A DNA stretch of 64,000 bases. It comes from Balanoglossus misakiensis. Taxonomy: Eukaryota > Hemichordata. The first letter of the stretch is position 1; every line of letters begins with the position of its first letter. The notes beneath the pieces are model-generated. The model saw only the letters and a program-made list of their open reading frames with translations, did no database searches and was not told the DNA's origin. Shown here in pieces: positions 42,301-50,690 of this stretch. Location: the NCBI GenBank assembly GCA_040954595.2, contig CM082576.2, positions 17,670,001-17,734,000 on the forward strand. The letters are read 5' to 3'. A program made the translations under genes and the position numbers.

Positions 42301-44256
42301 CCAAGTAGCCACCTCATTAACATATCTGCATCTCATGAATACATGAATATATGATATGAATACATGAATATATGAATATTTGAATATATAATGAGTACCC
42401 AAATAGCCACCTCATTAACATATCTGCATCTCATGAATACATGAATATATAATATGAATACATGAATATATGAATATATGAATATATAATGAGTGCCCAA
42501 ATAGCCACGTATACTACTAACAACAGCGCAAGAAAACATTCCAAAGAAGTTATATTAAAATCACTGTTATGCAGCTGCAGGTATGTGTGATCCTCAGGCG
42601 TCCTGCCATGTCCAGAGTGAAGCACCTTGGGATATCTGTCACAGACCAATCGAAATCACCCATAAACGCATGCGTTATACCAGTCCAACTACATGTACAA
42701 GAGTGACCGAGGGGAATCTTACCAGCGACGTGGGGCGCTGCCATGGAGGTTCCGCTCATTCTGTAGTAGTCGGAGTCTCCAGTGTGATACGCACTGTTGA
42801 CGTCAGATCCAGGTGCCAGGATGTCGACGCAGCTGCCGTAATTGGAGTAAGAGGCGAGGTCATCGCTAGAGGTGGTGGCTCCCACAGTTATTGCCTGCAA
42901 TTACAGCGAAAGATATTGTAATATCAAATAAGTTTCTACAACACAAGAGTTTTTTTGTTAGAAATCATTTAAAGTAGCACGCGCCACCAAAATCAACGTT
43001 TGAAACTTTTTCCCCTGTTGTGCTCAAGGTAATTATTCTGTCTAGTTTCTTCTAACAATATTTCCCGAGGGGCATACTGCCTTCATCATTATATCCCCAT
43101 TTCCCTCTTAACAGATCGTAGAAAAAATGTAGACCAAATACTGTCGTGCAAAAGATAGAATCCTGCATACCTTAGGAGCAGACGCGGGAGAGACATTACA
43201 CGCATCCTGAGCTTCGTTTCCAGCGGCAACAATGATGATGTAACCGGCATCAGATAAACGTTGGACCGCATAGTTCAAAGATGAGGAAAAGCCACCACCT
43301 AAAGACATGGAAACCACCGCTGGTTTCATATTGGCGCCGGCCACTGCATCCAAAGCTGTGCGAATATACAAGTAAGATTAAAGTTAGCACCTACCGAAAA
43401 TAAGCAGTAATTTCAGTTTTAATACACGGTCTGTCAAATGCGAAATGAAAATGTGTTTACAACACGAAAATACAGCGCGGGAACGCTGCAGATGGTCGGG
43501 AGCTGGGGATTTAACAAGCTGTTGTTTGGGCTTTAATAAGATGCTGTCGCCAACGGAGCTTACCTGCCACAATGCCACTGTTTGACCCAGAACCCCAACA
43601 ATCCAGAACACGACACGAGTATAAAGTTACACCAGGTGCAACACCAACAGTTCTTTCACCAATGGTTCCAGCACAGTGAGTGCCATGTCCGTGACAGTCA
43701 GCTCCCTGTGAAATGTTAATGATAATGTATGGGAAAATGATAAGGCATACATGCAAGACTTTATAATATCAACTTGAATGCGAAGTGCAAAATTTATATC
43801 AAAGACCGCTTTTCTGTGTAAGATTACAGTAAGAAAAGAAATTGACATTCTTTTTGTCTTTCTGGAATATGTCGCCTGATACGTGCCGATTTGTTCATAC
43901 ACAAACGCATGGCGGTGAAGTCAGGCTTTATGGTCGCATCGGATCTGACTATAATCTCCAATCCAAGTAACAGAAGACATTGATTTGATTGCGAGTTTTG
44001 GGTACAGAAATAAATAATACTGCGTGTAGACAAAAATATCATGAACATTATGAAAGGACTGCAATCGACTGATAGAAATGAATATTTTCGTTACATGTTA
44101 TTTTTCAGTACGAAGCTCGGCAAATTTTCATGAGGTAACTTACATTTTTGCCATCTGAGAATGCATCGTAAAATGTACGTGCTCTTCCACCAAACTCATT
44201 GTGTGTGAAATGGATGCCAGTGTCCATTACGAAGACGTTGACGCCAGTGCCATCGC
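21274..44256 (-). CDS. Gene 3: proteinase K-like serine protease with Pro-rich linker and two LNR-like Cys-rich modules; a Polinton fills one intron
   Basis: Exons in transcription order: 44256-44144 (Asp, VMDTG), 43705-43564 (His, GHGTHC), 43355-43171 (oxyanion AAGN), 42894-42723 (Ser, [10 protein letters not shown]), 22437-22243 (end of the protease fold plus a [11 protein letters not shown] linker), 21832-21702 (LNR-like 1) and 21398-21274 (LNR-like 2, stop TGA). Core exon lengths 113, 142, 185 and 172 nt and their phases match gene 2 exactly. The signal peptide and propeptide exons were not found up to position 64000; they lie further upstream or are lost. The intron between the Ser exon and 22437 is about 20.3 kb and contains the Polinton. 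A polyadenylation signal on the minus strand lies at 21080-21075. LNR-like exon 1 is one nucleotide short for phase continuity, so this copy may be broken. It is tail to tail with gene 2. Confidence 0.82.
21702..21832 (-). CDS. LNR-like Cys-rich exon 1 of gene 3, with apparent 1-nt deletion
   Basis: Encodes [19 protein letters not shown] followed by Cys and TDC, the spacing of LNR-like modules. Against its sister exon (21398-21274), where GATTGTGGGG codes for Asp-Cys-Gly, this exon reads GATTTGGGG. One G is missing, which removes the last Cys and shifts the frame. The exon is 131 nt and ends in phase 0, whereas the next exon starts in phase 1; 132 nt would fit. Both the sequence and the phase therefore point to a deletion. 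Confidence 0.75.
22514..23567. repeat. Tandem copies of a repeat with a foldback (palindromic) segment
   Basis: Two copies of an approximately 370-bp sequence (22542-22916 and 23200-23567), both preceded at a distance by ATGCGCCGAGAAAAACAATT (22517 and 23081). The first copy lacks about 120 bp between that motif and the shared body. The first copy continues into a long imperfect palindrome (about 22870-23055) whose arms both contain TTATTACACGGATTTTGGTC. The second copy ends exactly at ACACGGAT, where the Polinton terminal sequence begins. Confidence 0.85.
23570..23840. repeat. Left terminal repeat of the Polinton, duplicated
   Basis: Copy 1 is 23570-23690 and copy 2 is 23706-23840 (which also includes TATGGTAATGATATGAAATA at its outer side). 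Both contain TTAATTAACCCCCACGTGGT. Copy 1 is closer in sequence to the right end than copy 2. Confidence 0.85.
23880..24869 (+). CDS. Polinton left-arm protein(s) of unknown function
   Basis: Two stretches in the same frame: 23880-24203 (107 codons from ATG 23880) and from 24204 to 24869 (about 219 codons), separated by TAATGA at 24201-24206. The first part contains a hydrophobic-Cys stretch ([17 protein letters not shown]). The second is acidic and has no ATG until 24354; it contains [18 protein letters not shown], a possible metal-binding cluster. A GTGAGT donor at 24135 could allow an intron over the stops, but I found no acceptor with convincing phase. I recognise no domain. It may be one interrupted gene or two. 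Confidence 0.5.
25161..28767 (+). pseudogene. pPolB: Polinton protein-primed DNA polymerase B, broken and truncated
   Basis: The first exon (ATG 25161, or the in-frame ATG at 25170, to 25508, ending at a GAG|GTAAGT donor) encodes two about 48-residue helical repeats. A phase-0 acceptor at 25756 links it to the frame that runs from 25757. That frame breaks in a TA dinucleotide run near 26465-26477, and the recognisable sequence carries on in the frame of 26515-28767. The latter has zinc-finger-like Cys pairs, then 3'-5' exonuclease motifs (FYDFES near 26990; AHNSQAYDS near 27220; YCKSDVD near 27605). The palm motif A region is near 28305, where the usual Pro after SLY is His. An in-frame TAG lies at 28765, with about 14 recognisable codons after it. 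Motifs B and C and the thumb are absent, so the enzyme cannot be functional here. DNA replication of the element would be its normal role. Confidence 0.85.
28918..31656 (-). pseudogene. PRO: Polinton adenovirus-type cysteine protease (PRO), frameshifted and interrupted
   Basis: Starts at ATG 31656, overlapping the major capsid stop by ATGA. The catalytic set of adenain-like proteases is visible: His53 (GEHW), Asp69 (FFDSYG) and Cys109 (TVCGHF). The frame changes in an A8 run (31312-31319); recognisable C-terminal sequence ([12 protein letters not shown]) continues in the adjoining frame down to 31167. There the small LTR element is inserted, and the last few codons and stop probably lie at about 28943-28918. 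Its normal role is maturation of virion proteins. The homopolymer shift could be a sequencing artefact; the LTR insertion is not. Confidence 0.82.
28951..31159. mobile_element. Small non-autonomous LTR retrotransposon inside the Polinton protease gene
   Basis: Two direct repeats of about 552 bp, 28951-29503 and 30608-31159, both starting GTGTCACGATTGAG and ending in ...AACA. Directly after the first is a primer-binding-site-like TGGTGTTAGAATCCGGG (29504). Directly before the second is a purine tract (GGAAAAGTGGGAA). The 7-mer CTGTACT borders both outer ends (28944-28950 and 31160-31166). The internal part is only about 1.1 kb and has no gag or pol, so it depends on another element (TRIM/LARD-like). 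The LTRs are almost identical, which indicates a recent insertion. Confidence 0.85.
31653..32996 (-). CDS. MCP: Polinton major capsid protein (double jelly-roll type)
   Basis: An uninterrupted 447-residue frame from ATG 32996. Length, beta-rich composition and position between PRO and the small basic protein fit the double jelly-roll major capsid protein of Polintons. Landmarks: [17 protein letters not shown] near residue 28, [20 protein letters not shown] near residue 110, and a conserved-looking [19 protein letters not shown] region near 290. It is the best preserved gene of the element. Assignment is by family resemblance; a structure-based comparison would confirm it. Confidence 0.82.
   Translation of the reverse strand: MVSSSFVDRSSCECTKSELDLFSVPPTQTSLLESRMVQFNPISTLAEGSPIEFVVTGSAAEYIDLPMTRLFIKAKVTAADGTELPAAAEVGPTNLLLHSLFSQLEVSLGGRVVSSSNNTYAYRAYIETLLNYSSEAKSTHLTSALFYKDTAGAFDTANPLSEDAVNDGLKTRHAFTSRSKIVDLVGPIHSDIFFQKRLLLNGVDLKLKLYRGKNEFCLMSSQPETGYKVQILDASLHIRRVKVAPFILESHARALEISPTKYPITRVECKSYAVTPGHLTFTKENIFLGSLPRRLIIGFVDSDAYNGSYRKNPFNFKTHGINYLAVFKNSQLVTGKPLTPKFSPQGGANYIRAYETLFSGTDIFTDDRGHCIDRDDFIGGSCLFAFNLTPDLSGGGDHFNIVDNGTLSVEVHFDNALQETISLIVYAEFENIIQIDKPRNVITDYSR
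33019..33417 (-). CDS. Polinton small basic virion-type protein
   Basis: 132 residues from ATG 33417. A Gly-rich, amphipathic central part ([20 protein letters not shown]) is followed by a Lys/Arg/Ser-rich tail with a likely nuclear localisation signal ([12 protein letters not shown]). Such a protein sits between the two capsid genes in many Polintons and recalls membrane-active or DNA-condensing adenovirus core proteins, but I cannot name the homologue with certainty. Spacing to the major capsid ORF is 22 bp. Confidence 0.65.
   Translation of the reverse strand: MISDSYHSYYLNQARGNNFPVYRGTTYQRGSGLGEVLGGLSRFVLPMLKQGVREIGKTALHTGVNVIGDIASGQNWKTSLKSRSRESAKTLGKRAVLSLRTHISGGKRTKRTSSSSASIRKSSSRVPRDIFT
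34329..37733 (+). CDS. ISL2EU transposase (THAP domain plus DDE)
   Basis: Exons 34329-34526, 35025-35203, 35494-35594 and 36646-37733 join in phase to a 521-residue protein. The N-terminal THAP zinc finger (C2CH) uses Cys5, Cys10, Cys64 and His67; the last is the first residue of exon 2. A coiled-coil follows (about 175-205, [20 protein letters not shown]), then an IS5/DDE_Tnp_4-like catalytic domain with Asp342 (IIDCTE), Asp426 (MADKGF) and Glu473 (HIERL). All introns have GT/AG ends. It would bind the ends through the THAP finger and cut and paste the element in the nucleus. The accessory gene's YqaJ exon lies on the opposite strand within intron 3 of this gene. Confidence 0.87.
35806..39542 (-). 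CDS. ISL2EU accessory protein: SWIM zinc finger plus YqaJ-type nuclease
   Basis: Exons 39542-39244, 38754-38524, 38295-38154 and 36579-35806 join in phase to 481 residues. A SWIM-type zinc site is formed across the first splice (AYCTC, then GHCSH). The C-terminal exon (from Met225) is a YqaJ/lambda-exonuclease-like domain: [12 protein letters not shown], then [26 protein letters not shown] (catalytic Asp/Glu-x-Lys) and [13 protein letters not shown]. Such nucleases process DNA ends and may help excision or repair of the transposon (inference). The transposase's main exon lies on the opposite strand within intron 3 of this gene. Confidence 0.85.
39760..40857 (-). CDS. INT: Polinton integrase (retroviral type, with chromodomain)
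   Basis: 365 residues from Met at 40857 (ATGGAGCTAGAC); an upstream ATG at 40911 gives 18 residues more but a less likely N-terminus. The catalytic DDE triad is Asp80 (QMDLTD), Asp142 (YTDKGGEF) and Glu177 (AIVERFHRT). The C-terminus has an SH3-like stretch and then a chromodomain (residues about 321-365, [14 protein letters not shown] and YLVRWLGY). The ORF is uninterrupted. Its job is insertion of the element's DNA into the genome; chromodomains can direct this to certain chromatin marks. Confidence 0.9.
   Translation of the reverse strand: MELDRYLSQKYSEPQNVSAFAGVDGLHKAVKDEGLYNVSKGKIRKWLTTQDSYTLHKTARKKFLRNKTIAFRVDEIWQMDLTDVSSLSRYNRGVKYLLTCIDVLSRYAFAEPVKNKFPQTIIDGVKKIFPRSGRTPEKIYTDKGGEFTSRKFQEFLKQRGIEHYTAQNENTKCAIVERFHRTLKGRMYRYFTLKGDYKYLDQLKHFIESYNNTRHTTTQEKPVDVTSENQLLIWRRLHGGDIKRSLSQPFKFKFKVGDKVRISTNRGVFAKGYKTNFSEEIFTVVKRVARRYPVYRLADYNNEVITGTFYELELTKVVKTDDLYRIEKVLRKRRRRGSTEYLVRWLGYPRQFDSWVQDINNIKSV
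41348..41869 (-). CDS. Polinton PC4/p15-like single-strand DNA-binding protein
   Basis: 173 residues from ATG 41869 (MSRKTSDG). Upstream in-frame sequence lies in the terminal repeat and is less likely coding. Residues about 18-75 resemble the PC4 (transcriptional coactivator p15) fold: [20 protein letters not shown], then [28 protein letters not shown]. The remainder is basic and Ser/Arg/Pro rich. PC4 proteins bind single-stranded DNA and can aid transcription or replication. It is the gene nearest the right terminus, transcribed inward. Function in the element is inferred. Confidence 0.68.
   Translation of the reverse strand: MSRKTSDGQISSEAGNYEKRFALNQRGKYVSISTWKGSVKVHIRQYDEKNLPTRKGLASDVGEWEILKSHIANIDDAVGDVIDVLQNATPSRQEPPALQKRHHRHIPRMTTAVVHATERRGRKPYDRETSTPLSSRISYPPRELTGMTSWEAPMTKSDYEGLAEPLCPPISTN
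41965..42150. repeat. Right terminal inverted repeat of the Polinton
   Basis: Inverted complement of 23570-23690, extended outward by TTTCATATCATTACCATA, which matches the outer part of the second left copy. Confidence 0.85.
42163..42515. repeat. Approximately 98-bp tandem repeat next to the right Polinton end
   Basis: About 3.5 units that begin CTGCATCTCATGAATACATG and end in an AGTACCCAAATAGCCACCTC-like stretch, at about 42163, 42228, 42326 and 42424. An inverted copy of part of the unit lies at 22448-22515 on the other side of the Polinton. This suggests a subterminal array of the element rather than host intron sequence. Confidence 0.8.
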
Positions 44257-44609
44257 CTAAATACAAGACAATCAATTCAGGAATATTATCGTGACTGACT
44301 TTACATAGATTTCTACAGCTTGGCTGAAATGTATCGAGGCAAAATCAGGTTTTAGAATCGACCAATCATATTTGAGTTGTAATGGACCAATCTCAAGCGA
44401 GATTGTGCACTCTGACAGTTTGCAATCTTTAAAATTCCTTTGCCCATGTAAAGTAAAAGGTGTTAATTTGAATAACAAAGATTTCCTGCGCTTTAGACCT
44501 ATTATAAAAGCCTGCGAATTTTGTAATAGGCAGTTCCAGTATTGTGTTTGTCTTAGCTGTTACTCATTACTAGTTGGCAATAAAGTCCGAAGTATTATTC
44601 TCTGATTGC
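44257..44609 (+). promoter_or_regulatory. Putative 5' LTR region of the BEL/Pao fragment
   Basis: A TATA box (TATAAAAG, 44503-44510) and a polyadenylation signal (AATAAA, 44579-44584) are followed directly by a primer-binding-site-like TGGTGTCCGAGACTC (44610-44624). This is the layout of an LTR end. The left border of the LTR is not visible and no second copy was found downstream. The stretch also contains the start of the gene 3 intron on the other strand. Confidence 0.6.
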
Positions 44610-44680
44610 TGGTGTCCGAGACTCAATACTGTCAAAAGATCCTTCCAACTGCAGTCGATATTTTTGGTGCCAAGACCAGG

Positions 44681-47600
44681 ATGACAGACCTTTCCAAACT
44701 GAAGGCAACGAGACGTGGACACCGCGGTCAGATGACACGCTTGCTGAACAAGGCAGAAGTCCAGATTGCCGCTTACGAAAGAGAAGAAGACAAACAAGTA
44801 AGATTCGATGATTTTGCTGAATACAAGAGACTTGCTCAATGCTAAATACGACACGTTACTCGAAATCGACGTGAAGATCATCGAAAACACTCCTGAAGCC
44901 GGTCTTGATACTGCGATTGAAGAATCGGATAACTACATCCAAGAAGTATATGCAAAGAAAATTCGTGTGAGCCGATACATCGAACGACATCCATTCCCAA
45001 AGCTGCCCATCGCTGCTGGTGAAGGAATCGCACAGGGGACCGCACCGTCCGTTTCCAATGCTTCTGCTTCAAGTTCTACGAGTTCAAATACAGACACGAA
45101 AGCGATCTCCTTACCCAAGCTACAGCTGCCTAGTTTTTCCGGAGACATTCTTACATGGATAAGCTTTTTCGATGCTTTCCGTTCCGCCGTACACGATAAT
45201 GAATGCCTACAAAACGTTCAAAAGTTTCAGTACTTACGTGGTCTTCTCACTGATGAAGCCGCTCACGCGATTGAAGGACTTTCCCTGACCAGTGCTAACT
45301 ATGCTCACGCTCTACAAATTCTACAAGATAGATACGGACAATCGCACAAGATCATTAGTGCCTACATCCGGTCTTTGTGGCAGATTCAAAAACCGGACAG
45401 TGACGTATCTAGTTTGCGCCATTTTTATGACACACTAGAAAGCTATATCCGCGGACTTCGCTCACTTGGGAAAGCTGAAGATTCCTATGGTGAATTACTT
45501 GTGCCGATAATTATGGCCAAATTGCCAGTTAACACTAGAAAACAGATTGCCAGGGATCACGGGGACAATTCCCGGAATTTGCCCGATCTGCGTAAAGCGT
45601 TACTTAGGGAAATCGATGCTATACAAGCTGGTCTGACCGTTGATATTGACGAGAATGCCGACACAAAACCCGCTCGACCCGCGCTCACCGCTACTTTCCA
45701 CGCCAAATCTGGTTCTACTCGTCCGCGACCGCCCAAACCCAGACAATGTGCTTACTGTAAAGGCACACACCTATCCGGGGACTGTACTGTTGTCGCCGAT
45801 CCCAAGAAACGGATGGAAATAGTCAAGCGCGATCGATTGTGTTTCAATTGTCTGTCGAAACACCGTGTGAGTGAGTGTCTTTCGAAATTCTCCTGTAGAC
45901 ATTGTCAAAGAAGACATCATTCTTCGTTGCACGTTCATGAATCGAATAATAAAAAGCCCGCCGTCAACGCTAGTGTTGCAACTACGAGTTTCCCCGAAAG
46001 AGAAGATAAACCAGATGTTCAAGTTCAATGTACAGAGACTGTCGATTACAAGGCTACCGGATCAGTTCTACTTAAGACCGCGATTATTCCGATTTCTGTT
46101 AACGACGGCTCTATCTACAACGCCACTGTGTTATTTGACGAGGGTGCAAACAGATCGTTTGTGACCGAAGAATTTGCTAAGAAAGTTCACGCGGATAACT
46201 TTACTTCCGAAACTGTAAGTCTTGCTTCGTTTGGGGATAATTGCGCACGTTCTCGCACGCTACAGAAAGGGACATTCGATTTGCATGTTCTGTCCGGTAA
46301 GAAAACGGCGGTAAATGCTCTACTTATCCCAGACATATCTACTAAGATGACACGTTGCGTTGACTCTACATTATTGACTTTGCCATACTTGCGTGGTCTG
46401 AGATTAGCTCATCCGATGACAGGTGTCAATACATTCGATATAGACTTTCTTATCGGTGCTGATTACTATTGGGAATTCGTTGGAGACGAAATTATTCGAG
46501 GCGACGGACCAACAGCAGTATCATCGGTCTTCGGCTACCTACTTTTCGGTCCGTTAAGGCGCGGTAAAACTTCGAACGTCAATATACTTCACGTGTTTTC
46601 TGACACACGTAAAGAAGAAACCGCCATTTCATCTTATTGGGACCTCGAAATGATAGGGGTCAAAGATGAATCGCGATCCGAAGTCAACACTATGAACAAA
46701 ACTGCCTTCGAAGAGTACCGCGACACGCATCTCCGAATTGAAAACAATCAGTACATCGCACGATTGCCATGGAAACCCGAACATCGTCCACTCCCCACGA
46801 ATTTCAAAGTCGCCGCGAACCGTACGCGCACCATGATTCGACGTTTACCTTCCGATTTGATAAACGCGTATGATAACATTATCCAAGAACAGAAGTCATG
46901 TGATTTTATAGAAGAAGTCAACGATGACGATAACTCCGATGGTCACTACTTGCCACATCGTTCGGTCAAGAAAGACTCTGTTACTACGCCAATACGGGTT
47001 GTTTACGATTGCAGTTGTAAACAATCGATTGATTCTCCAAGTCTGAATGACTGTCTGCAGAAAGGGCCGCCATTATTGAATGATCTCACGTCAATATTGC
47101 TTCGATTTCGTATGAATCCTATCGCTCTGACAAGTGACATTGAGAAGGCGTTTTTACAAGTGCGACTGGAGCCAGATGAACGTAAATATACAACATTTCT
47201 CTGGCTTTCAGATGTCAACAATCCAGAGAGCTATTTCAAGACTTTTCAATTCAAGTCTGTGCTATTCGGGGCAGTATGTTTTCCGTTTATACTCAACGCA
47301 GTGGTTAAAACGCACATGGAGAATAATGCGGACAATCCGACAGCATCCGACCTAAAGAGTAACATTTACGTCGATAACGTTATTTCTGGATGTGACACCG
47401 AGGACGAAGCCATACAGTACTACAAAGAATCCAACCAGCTGATGAAATCGTGTGGTTTCAATTTACGCTCATGGTCATCCAACAACGACAAAGTCCGTTC
47501 ACTTGCATGCAGTGACAATAAACTTGATCCGACACCTGTTGTAAACTTATTGGGTTTACGTTGGCATACCGACCGTGATACATTGACATTCAAATCAATG

Positions 47601-47840
47601 AACCCACCGCTTACAAGTCAAATAACTACGAAACGCGACGTTGTCAGCGTCACAGCTTCGCTATACGATCCACTCGGTTTGCTTTCCCCAGTACATGTCA
47701 AAGGCAAGCTATTTATTCAAGAACTGTGGAAACGCAAGTTAAATTGGGATGAACCGCTCGATGATGCGCTTACTGCGAAATGGGTGAAGATAGCCGCTGA
47801 TCTACGTTCGAGTACAAGTACTACCGTTTCGCGACATTAG
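44681..47840 (+). pseudogene. BEL/Pao Gag-Pol (Gag, protease, RT)
   Basis: Starts near ATG 44681 (MTDLSKLKATRRGHRGQ); a frameshift near 44835 joins it to the 1010-codon frame that ends at 47840. Domains: DUF1759-type Gag core (KLQLPSFSGDILTWISF), three Cys/His knuckles (CAYCKGTHLSGDC, CFNCLSKHRVSEC, CRHCQRRHHSS), DUF1758 aspartic protease (LFDEGANRSF; the usual Asp-Ser/Thr-Gly reads DEG), and RT with the BEL-type YVDN box (IYVDNVISGCD). The frame is otherwise open for over 3 kb, so this copy is younger in its coding part than the truncation suggests. Confidence 0.85.
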
Positions 47841-48760
47841 TTTCCTTTAAAGACTGTCGAAGATTATGAACCGATGTCTTTGCAGACGCTAGTACACAAG
47901 CCTACGGTGCTGTCGTCTATCTGCGTAACCATGACAACAAAGCTACAGTTGTCATGGCGAAATCGAGAGTTGCTACCCTTTCGGACATTACGTTACCACG
48001 TTTGGAGCTGATGGCCGCATTGATTGCTACACGTCTGAGCAAATTTGTGTACAACGCCTTGTCAGAAAAGATAAGCATTTCGCGTCGTATTTTGTGGAGT
48101 GATTCGCAGATTGTATTGCATTGGATCAACAGTACCAAGAAGCTTCCGGTTTTTGTAGCCAATCGTGTTCGGGAAATAAATGAATTTCCCCACGTCTTCA
48201 AGTATTGTCCAACCGGGGACAATCCTGCTGATCTACTCACTCGAGGAATTAATGCTCTCGAACTTGAACAATCCACTCTCTGGTGGAATGGCCCATTCTG
48301 GCTTTCACAGAAAGGAAAATGGCCACTTTGCAGTTTATTTGAGAATCCAGTTCTACACGTTGCAACTGACCGTAATGACTCTGATCTACTTTCAACAGAA
48401 GACGAACTATCTCCTGTCAACCCCGTTGTCAAGGCAAACAAACCCCTGAAACGTCACGAGTCTACTCCATCTTCAACTACTACTGTGAAATCACCAACAA
48501 CCGACATCGGAATTGAACATGTCATCGATGTTGAGCGCTTTAATTCGCTGGAGAAGTTATTGCGAGTTACCACATACGTTTTACGATTCGTTTCACTACT
48601 GAAAGGCGAATCTTCACAAGTTCGCGGAACTTTAAACGTAGACGAAATGCAACGAGCTGAGCATGTGTGGATAAAAGATGTACAACAAATGCACTTTTCA
48701 AACGAGACTTGCGCCATACGAGAGAACAATGCGAAATATGGTCCACTGGTGAAACAATAA
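47841..48760 (+). pseudogene. BEL/Pao RNase H remnant
   Basis: Sequence from about 47850 to 48760 continues the Pol of 44808-47840 after a frame change. The open part 47954-48760 has the RNase H landmarks TLPRLELMAALIATRLSKF, ILWSDSQIVLHWI and DNPADLLTRG. The reading stops at TAA 48758 just where the integrase zinc-binding part should begin. Confidence 0.75.
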
Positions 48761-49417
48761 AAGTAATCATACCTGTAAAGCAACTAATGAGGTATCCCAA
48801 TTAAAGAAATGCAATGGTATTCTAAACATTTCTATTGTAAGATATTTTTGGTTTGCTCGAATGAATAGCACACACTTCGTATTCAGCCAGGTGTTACACG
48901 AAGTGATGCGCTGAAAGGCATTACGTAACAAAACACTAGCCCATTTCAACAAACCGCCACTGGAAATAAATGCGAAATTTCTCCTTGCAATTTTTATTTC
49001 GAGTATCTAGTTCACAGTATCACATAAAATGCCATGAATAGTGAAGGAAAATGTGAAATCCAATCATTATATGAGTGCCTTTCTTTATACACTGGGATCG
49101 AGCTTCGACCACGCGCAGGCAGCATGCCAGACAGAATACGACAACTGTATTCAGAAAGTACAAAAGACTAGGCAGTGAAAATTGGAGACCTACACATTAA
49201 CCAATCAGGGAGCTGAAAATTGAATACATACATGTTAATAAGACCTAACCTACAAGGTCCTGCATAATGAGGCAGTGAACACTGCAGGACCAGACCTACA
49301 CATTAACAAATCAGGGAGCTGTAACGTGAATAATACATAGTAATAAGACCTAACCTACAAGGTCTAGTGAATAATACATAATAATAAGACCTAACACATA
49401 AGGTCCCTCCAATCAGC
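48761..49417. repeat. Junction region with short interspersed duplications
   Basis: No gene found. From 49170 to 49400 two motifs alternate: ACCTACACATTAACMAATCA (twice, 49180 and 49280 areas) and TAATAAGACCTAAC (three times, near 49231, 49340 and 49382). It links the truncated BEL/Pao copy to a different Ty3/gypsy remnant. Confidence 0.6.
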
Positions 49418-50479
49418 GTGCCTCAAGTGGACCTAAGATTACCAGATGGACCAATCACAGATGTCGGTACATATGTCATGGACCTGACTTATGAAACAGG
49501 ACTACTAGAACCGGGAGATGTAGTACTGGTGAAGAACGTGAACCTAAGAGGCAAACAAAAGATAGCTGATAGATGGGAAGCACAACGTTACCGGGTGGTA
49601 AAAAGAGTGAATCCAGTTATCCATGTGTATATTGTACAATCAGAGGGACCAAATGGAAAGGAAAGAACACTCCACAGAAATCTTTTGTTACCATGCAGTT
49701 CGTTACCTATACCCTATCCGGACAGACCGTTGAAACAAAGCCAACATGAAAACACAAGTCCAAGGGAACTAAGAATTCGACGACAAAAGAAGGAGAAAGA
49801 CGACAGAGACTTGTATGAGACAGATAAAACCGAAGACAGAGACCTGTATGAGACAGAAGAAGAAGAATTGTGGGAACTCCTCATTCCTGCCAAACCAACT
49901 GATAGTAAAAGTTTAGTGCTAAAGTCAGTACCAGAGAGATGTCTGAATTCAGCCAACACTACATCGGCAACAGTGCAGAAAACCGCAGAGGGGACTTCCA
50001 GTGGTGCAGAGTCAGCCACAGAAGAAAATTCATCCAATCAACCGATGCAGAAAACAGCCGATGTGACTTTCACCAGTTCCAATATTACCACAGCCACAGA
50101 GAAAGATCTACCAGATCAACTGAGGCAGAATTACACTGCAGCGGATGAAACAGCCGATACTATATCTACCGAAGTTGGTGGGGAAGACGAAGAAACACTT
50201 GATCCGAATGCAGTGAGTGAACAAGAGACTGAAGTGAGTGACAGAACTTTGCCTAGACGATCGAGTAGAATCCGCAAACCTCCAGACAGATTTAGTTATG
50301 CACATATCTTCAATGAAGATTCCAACCGCAGAGATCCAACCAGTACACTGTTACCCATGTTCTTGCAAGTGATGGAAGGTCTACTACGCCATGACAACGG
50401 GAAATTGGCCAATGGGCACCCTCATCGACAACAAATGGATGTTCTACCCGCAGACAGTACTGATGTGATGCCAGTTTGA
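49418..50479 (+). pseudogene. 3' end of a Ty3/gypsy Pol (integrase C-terminus and tail)
   Basis: A 353-codon open frame beginning inside a conserved gypsy integrase C-terminal region (LLEPGDVVLVKNVNLRGKQK, then ADRW and ERTLHRNLLLPC). A long acidic, Ser/Thr-rich tail with a SRIRKPPDRF motif follows, as in many gypsy integrases. The catalytic core and everything upstream are missing. The first Met is probably not a true start. Confidence 0.72.
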
Positions 50480-50504
50480 CCGCAAAGGTCGGGACAACCT
50501 TTTG

Positions 50505-50690
50505 ATAAACGAGGGGAGTATGTAACATAAGGATATTTTGGCCCATCCGGACGTGGAGGGCGCTAATTAATGACACACCTGGTACACCTGGGTAAACTCT
50601 TTGCGCCAATAGAACTGACGTATTCATCCGCACCACAGTATTTAAGTCTGGTGTGAAGGGGTCGAGGGGGAAGTCTTCATCCATTGGGGC
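50505..50690 (+). promoter_or_regulatory. Polypurine tract and LTR U3 of the Ty3/gypsy remnant
   Basis: A purine tract (AAACGAGGGGAG, 50506-50517) is followed by TGTAACATAAGG (50521), a likely LTR start. A TATA-like TATTTAAG lies at about 50639-50646. The 50-bp minisatellite begins about 40 bp further on, in what would be the transcribed part of the LTR. Confidence 0.55.

Larger units (their letters stand above)
44610..48760 (+). mobile_element. BEL/Pao retrotransposon, 3'-truncated
   Basis: Primer-binding site, Gag-Pol through RNase H, then an abrupt end near 48760. Integrase and 3' LTR are absent. The family differs from the element at 82-6423: the two share only domain-level similarity. 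Confidence 0.8.
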
